This document shows positions 62,801-64,000 of a DNA stretch of 64,000 bases, piece by piece. Origin of the DNA: Micromonospora sp. NBC_01699 (GTDB lineage: Bacteria; Actinomycetota; Actinomycetes; Mycobacteriales; Micromonosporaceae); contig NZ_CP109199.1 of assembly GCF_036250065.1 (NCBI RefSeq), positions 1,054,001-1,118,000 of the forward strand, in the 5' to 3' direction. The notes beneath the pieces are model-generated. The model searched no databases and had not been told where the DNA came from. It saw nothing but the letters and a program-made list of their open reading frames with translations. How positions within the stretch are numbered: position 1 is the stretch's first letter; each line of letters begins with the position of its first letter. A program made the position numbers and the translations under genes.

Positions 62801-63446
62801 AGCTGCTCAGTGCGTGACTGCTTGAAGGATTGGTCGCGATGGCTTCTTCGAAGAGTTGAAGCGCGCGGGTCGGAGCGCCTTTTTGGGCCTCACTTTGTGC
62901 TTCGTGCACTAAACGACGCGCGCTTTCTTCATTGCTGTCTCTGGCTATTGTCTGATCGATGGAATCCCCGACGTCAATTTCCGAACCAACTGTTCCTGTG
63001 CCAACCTCTGCCTTCGGTATAGATTCTGGCGATATAACATTGGCCGTCGGTTCGGGTTTCCGTGCGCCTTGCTCCATAGCAGGTAAATTGTAGATGAATT
63101 TGAGTCGCTGTACTTCTTTGGCCGAAATTGCCAGAACTAGCTCTTGACCTTCATGGTCCTGTTCTCGTGCTCTATCTTCCTGGCGCTCAGAAATGTTCTG
63201 GTTTAGATGCACCTGAGGTGTGGAGAGGGTGACTGGCGGGTCTGGTATATCCGCCGGCGCCGGCTCATCAAGGCTGTCCGGTTCATTTTGATCCTGGCGA
63301 TTTGGTGGCCTTTTCTTCTTTGTGGCGGCATCTGCGAATTCCAGGAGTTGCCGTGCGGCATTCTCGGCACGCCTCCAGCGGCGTTGCTCGCCCGGAACAG
63401 GTATAAAACCCCATCCAACGACGCGAATCGGTGCTTCATCGCCCAT
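59838..63446 (-). CDS. Giant TPR protein of eight three-TPR units, low GC
   Basis: 1,202 residues. Residues 1-190 are charged and probably disordered after a conserved-looking start (IRVVGWGFIPVPGEQRRWRR). From about 190 to 1100, TPR helices recur in a longer unit of about 105 residues: a segment ending FAIFAET, then RLYTRALEIDPGH, then ARELFERA. Eight copies are countable. No catalytic domain is seen. Codon use is much more A/T-rich than upstream genes, indicating recent acquisition. It ends 15 bp from the upstream three-TM gene; they probably form one operon. Likely a scaffold or sensor. Confidence 0.85.
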   Translation of the reverse strand: MGDEAPIRVVGWGFIPVPGEQRRWRRAENAARQLLEFADAATKKKRPPNRQDQNEPDSLDEPAPADIPDPPVTLSTPQVHLNQNISERQEDRAREQDHEGQELVLAISAKEVQRLKFIYNLPAMEQGARKPEPTANVISPESIPKAEVGTGTVGSEIDVGDSIDQTIARDSNEESARRLVHEAQSEAQKGAPTRALQLFEEAIATNPSSSHALSSYAEFLQNEMKDSDRAREIYERAIELNPLDPDLLGSFAIFAETKLHDTAFANRLYTRALAIEPQHTINLANFADMLAQEQDYAKAQELFERAIQTDERNSWALEGYARFLAEHLREFAHARELYERAVEVDPVDPDLVGSFANFAATRLRDASLTERLYAQAFDIDPSHAINLAGFAEYLASKGDQDRARELFERAILANPFSGWVLESYARFLSGKARDFVRAKEVYEKAIEVDPDDEGLIGNFAIFAETILRDADLARSLYTRALEIDPGHANNLVNFARFNARIGQLERATELFERALMEHPHSSLVLARYAEILGSYTTQFTRAREMYEKAVRVDTTNPDLLGDFAAFTEAYFRDTDLTGDLYQRALMIDGAHLRNLLNFADFLSREGRVQDARLIFDQAMTADPGNILMLSRYARFLADQQGEEGRAREIFESAIATNPNDVSLISNFAIFAELTLRDFDLAERLFTQALEINPENFELLSAFAGFQSDRGRRGEARELLDRAMSLSPTNSWVLERYARFMSSEVGGINRARELFEQALQVDPTGHALIANFAIFAETKLRDLDLAKRLYLRALELVPANTVTLTRLANLEAQLGNLDGAQELFRRATESGPTDGSVLVSYARFTADQKRDLNQAHELFEKAIEVDPRNPNTIGSFAVFAETKLQNDDLARTLYTRALKVDPNHASNLADFADFLGKHGAHDEARAFFNRAVASDPFNSWAAASYARYLSSIPGEIDSALELYENAVEANPSDANLIGNFAIFAETTIGDPGLAERLYTRALEIDPGHVNNLANFAELLAVRGEMDRAHALFGRALAERAASPDILGRFGLFLHHHEGQLEAALEVLEQACSFSPADPNNIVNLAQILFVMEKDLEATALVADLLTQDIDANIRLESEFYWFAHVERGPGRALKVVKRLLSQGVLSEGWPLKRNVEVAIATGHRSPHLLQKIASVIAGSEPIVILEEFSEWTDIAIDSDHETV

Positions 63447-63461
63447 CTGTCCACCCTACAT

Positions 63462-63917
63462 CTAGTTAGGTGCTCCTGGACTTAGCAACGAAACGGCGGC
63501 TACCGCGCCTGTGGTGGCAGCGAACGCGATCTGTATACCCAGCATCCATTGTACTGCGCGTACCACGGCCACATTGGCGTTCGCTGCCTTGAGCGTCGCT
63601 GCACGTAGTTCAGTAAGGAGTTTGTGTTCGTCCCACCCGTGTAGGTGGGATAGTTCGAGAACCCTCGCCTGATCTGCTTCTGTAATCCGGTCGAGGAGAA
63701 TGATTAATATTACTGCAATAAATGAGACACCCAGGAAGATCGTGGCAAGCAGCTCCAGGGTGTTTACTTTTCCTACCTGTAATGCGGATGCGACAAGCGT
63801 GGCTGCGGTCGCCGAGGCGAATGTCGCCAAGAGTTTTGCGGTGTCAACTTGGGCTCGTTGTCGTGCAAAGGTCCTGTCGGCTTGGCTTTCAAGCCACTCT
63901 GCGGGGGTCTGCCCCAT
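63462..63917 (-). CDS. Small three-TM membrane protein upstream of the TPR gene
   Basis: 151 residues from ATG 63917 (GAGGA eight bases upstream; ATG 63932 is an alternative). Basic N-terminus, then three hydrophobic segments: about 30-48, 54-76 and 123-145, the long loop between segments 2 and 3 being charged and cytoplasmic or periplasmic (HLHGWDEHKLLTELRAATLKA). Low GC like its neighbour. Resembles small effector-type membrane proteins in size and layout, but no family is recognised. Confidence 0.7.
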   Translation of the reverse strand: MGQTPAEWLESQADRTFARQRAQVDTAKLLATFASATAATLVASALQVGKVNTLELLATIFLGVSFIAVILIILLDRITEADQARVLELSHLHGWDEHKLLTELRAATLKAANANVAVVRAVQWMLGIQIAFAATTGAVAAVSLLSPGAPN

Positions 63918-64000
63918 TGGGCTAGTCCTCATTCCTCAGAGTCGGGCGATCGGTCGTCGCCAGGTGAGCACCTCGAACTGGAGAGAGGGCGACTTTACCA

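Overview
The window is high-GC actinomycete DNA. GTG starts, GGAGG-type ribosome sites, four-base stop/start overlaps, an XRE/DUF5753-DUF397 regulator pair and mycothiol-linked enzymes fit the Micromonosporaceae; the genus is inferred, not proven. The last 4 kb (about 59.8-63.9 kb) is clearly richer in A+T and looks acquired.

Left flank (1-15.7 kb): accessory and conflict genes. An EACC1 protein overlaps a caspase-like protease fused to a GroEL-type chaperonin whose apical domain is missing (837-3117). Then come a methyltransferase, orphan and secreted proteins including a ricin-type lectin, an XRE/DUF397 pair, and a tightly coupled run of tiny genes typical of actinomycete integrative elements (8832-10646) without integrase or transfer genes. 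Next are a predicted iron-sulfur PD-(D/E)XK nuclease with an unknown partner, and a DarTG DNA ADP-ribosylation toxin-antitoxin pair.

Centre (about 16.7-50.1 kb): an enediyne biosynthetic gene cluster. The warhead cassette is complete: unbU and unbV, the TE thioesterase, the iterative enediyne synthase pksE (KS-AT-ACP-KR-DH-PPTase) and unbL. Two full unbL genes and a third copy collapsed to a 29-codon frame are present. An SgcF-like epoxide hydrolase, P450, flavin reductase, DUF5987/GMC oxidoreductase pair and three tandem SgcJ-like NTF2-fold proteins point to a nine-membered core. PksE with the thioesterase should make the polyene; UnbL/V/U, the SgcJ-like proteins and the oxidoreductases should convert it to the core; the epoxide hydrolase would open a core epoxide. 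Thiol and redox proteins (Tpx, DUF899, two AhpD-fold CPYC proteins), a CopC/membrane pair and a 14-TM exporter may serve maturation or self-protection. Regulators are two paralogous MerR proteins, AraC, HxlR and perhaps the WYL protein. No apoprotein, glycosyltransferase, NRPS or aminomutase is visible.

Right flank (50-64 kb): ordinary regulator/transporter genes (DinB-like TIGR03084 protein, LysR/EamA, PadR with membrane partner, AraC/NmrA), a PLD-helicase-DUF3427 protein of defence-like architecture, and a low-GC pair: a giant protein of eight repeated three-TPR units and a three-TM protein.

Hairpin terminators separate most transcription units. Two copies of a dispersed inverted repeat flanked by G-tracts mark convergent gene ends at 18.0 and 56.6 kb, the first lying inside the enediyne cluster beside the epoxide hydrolase.
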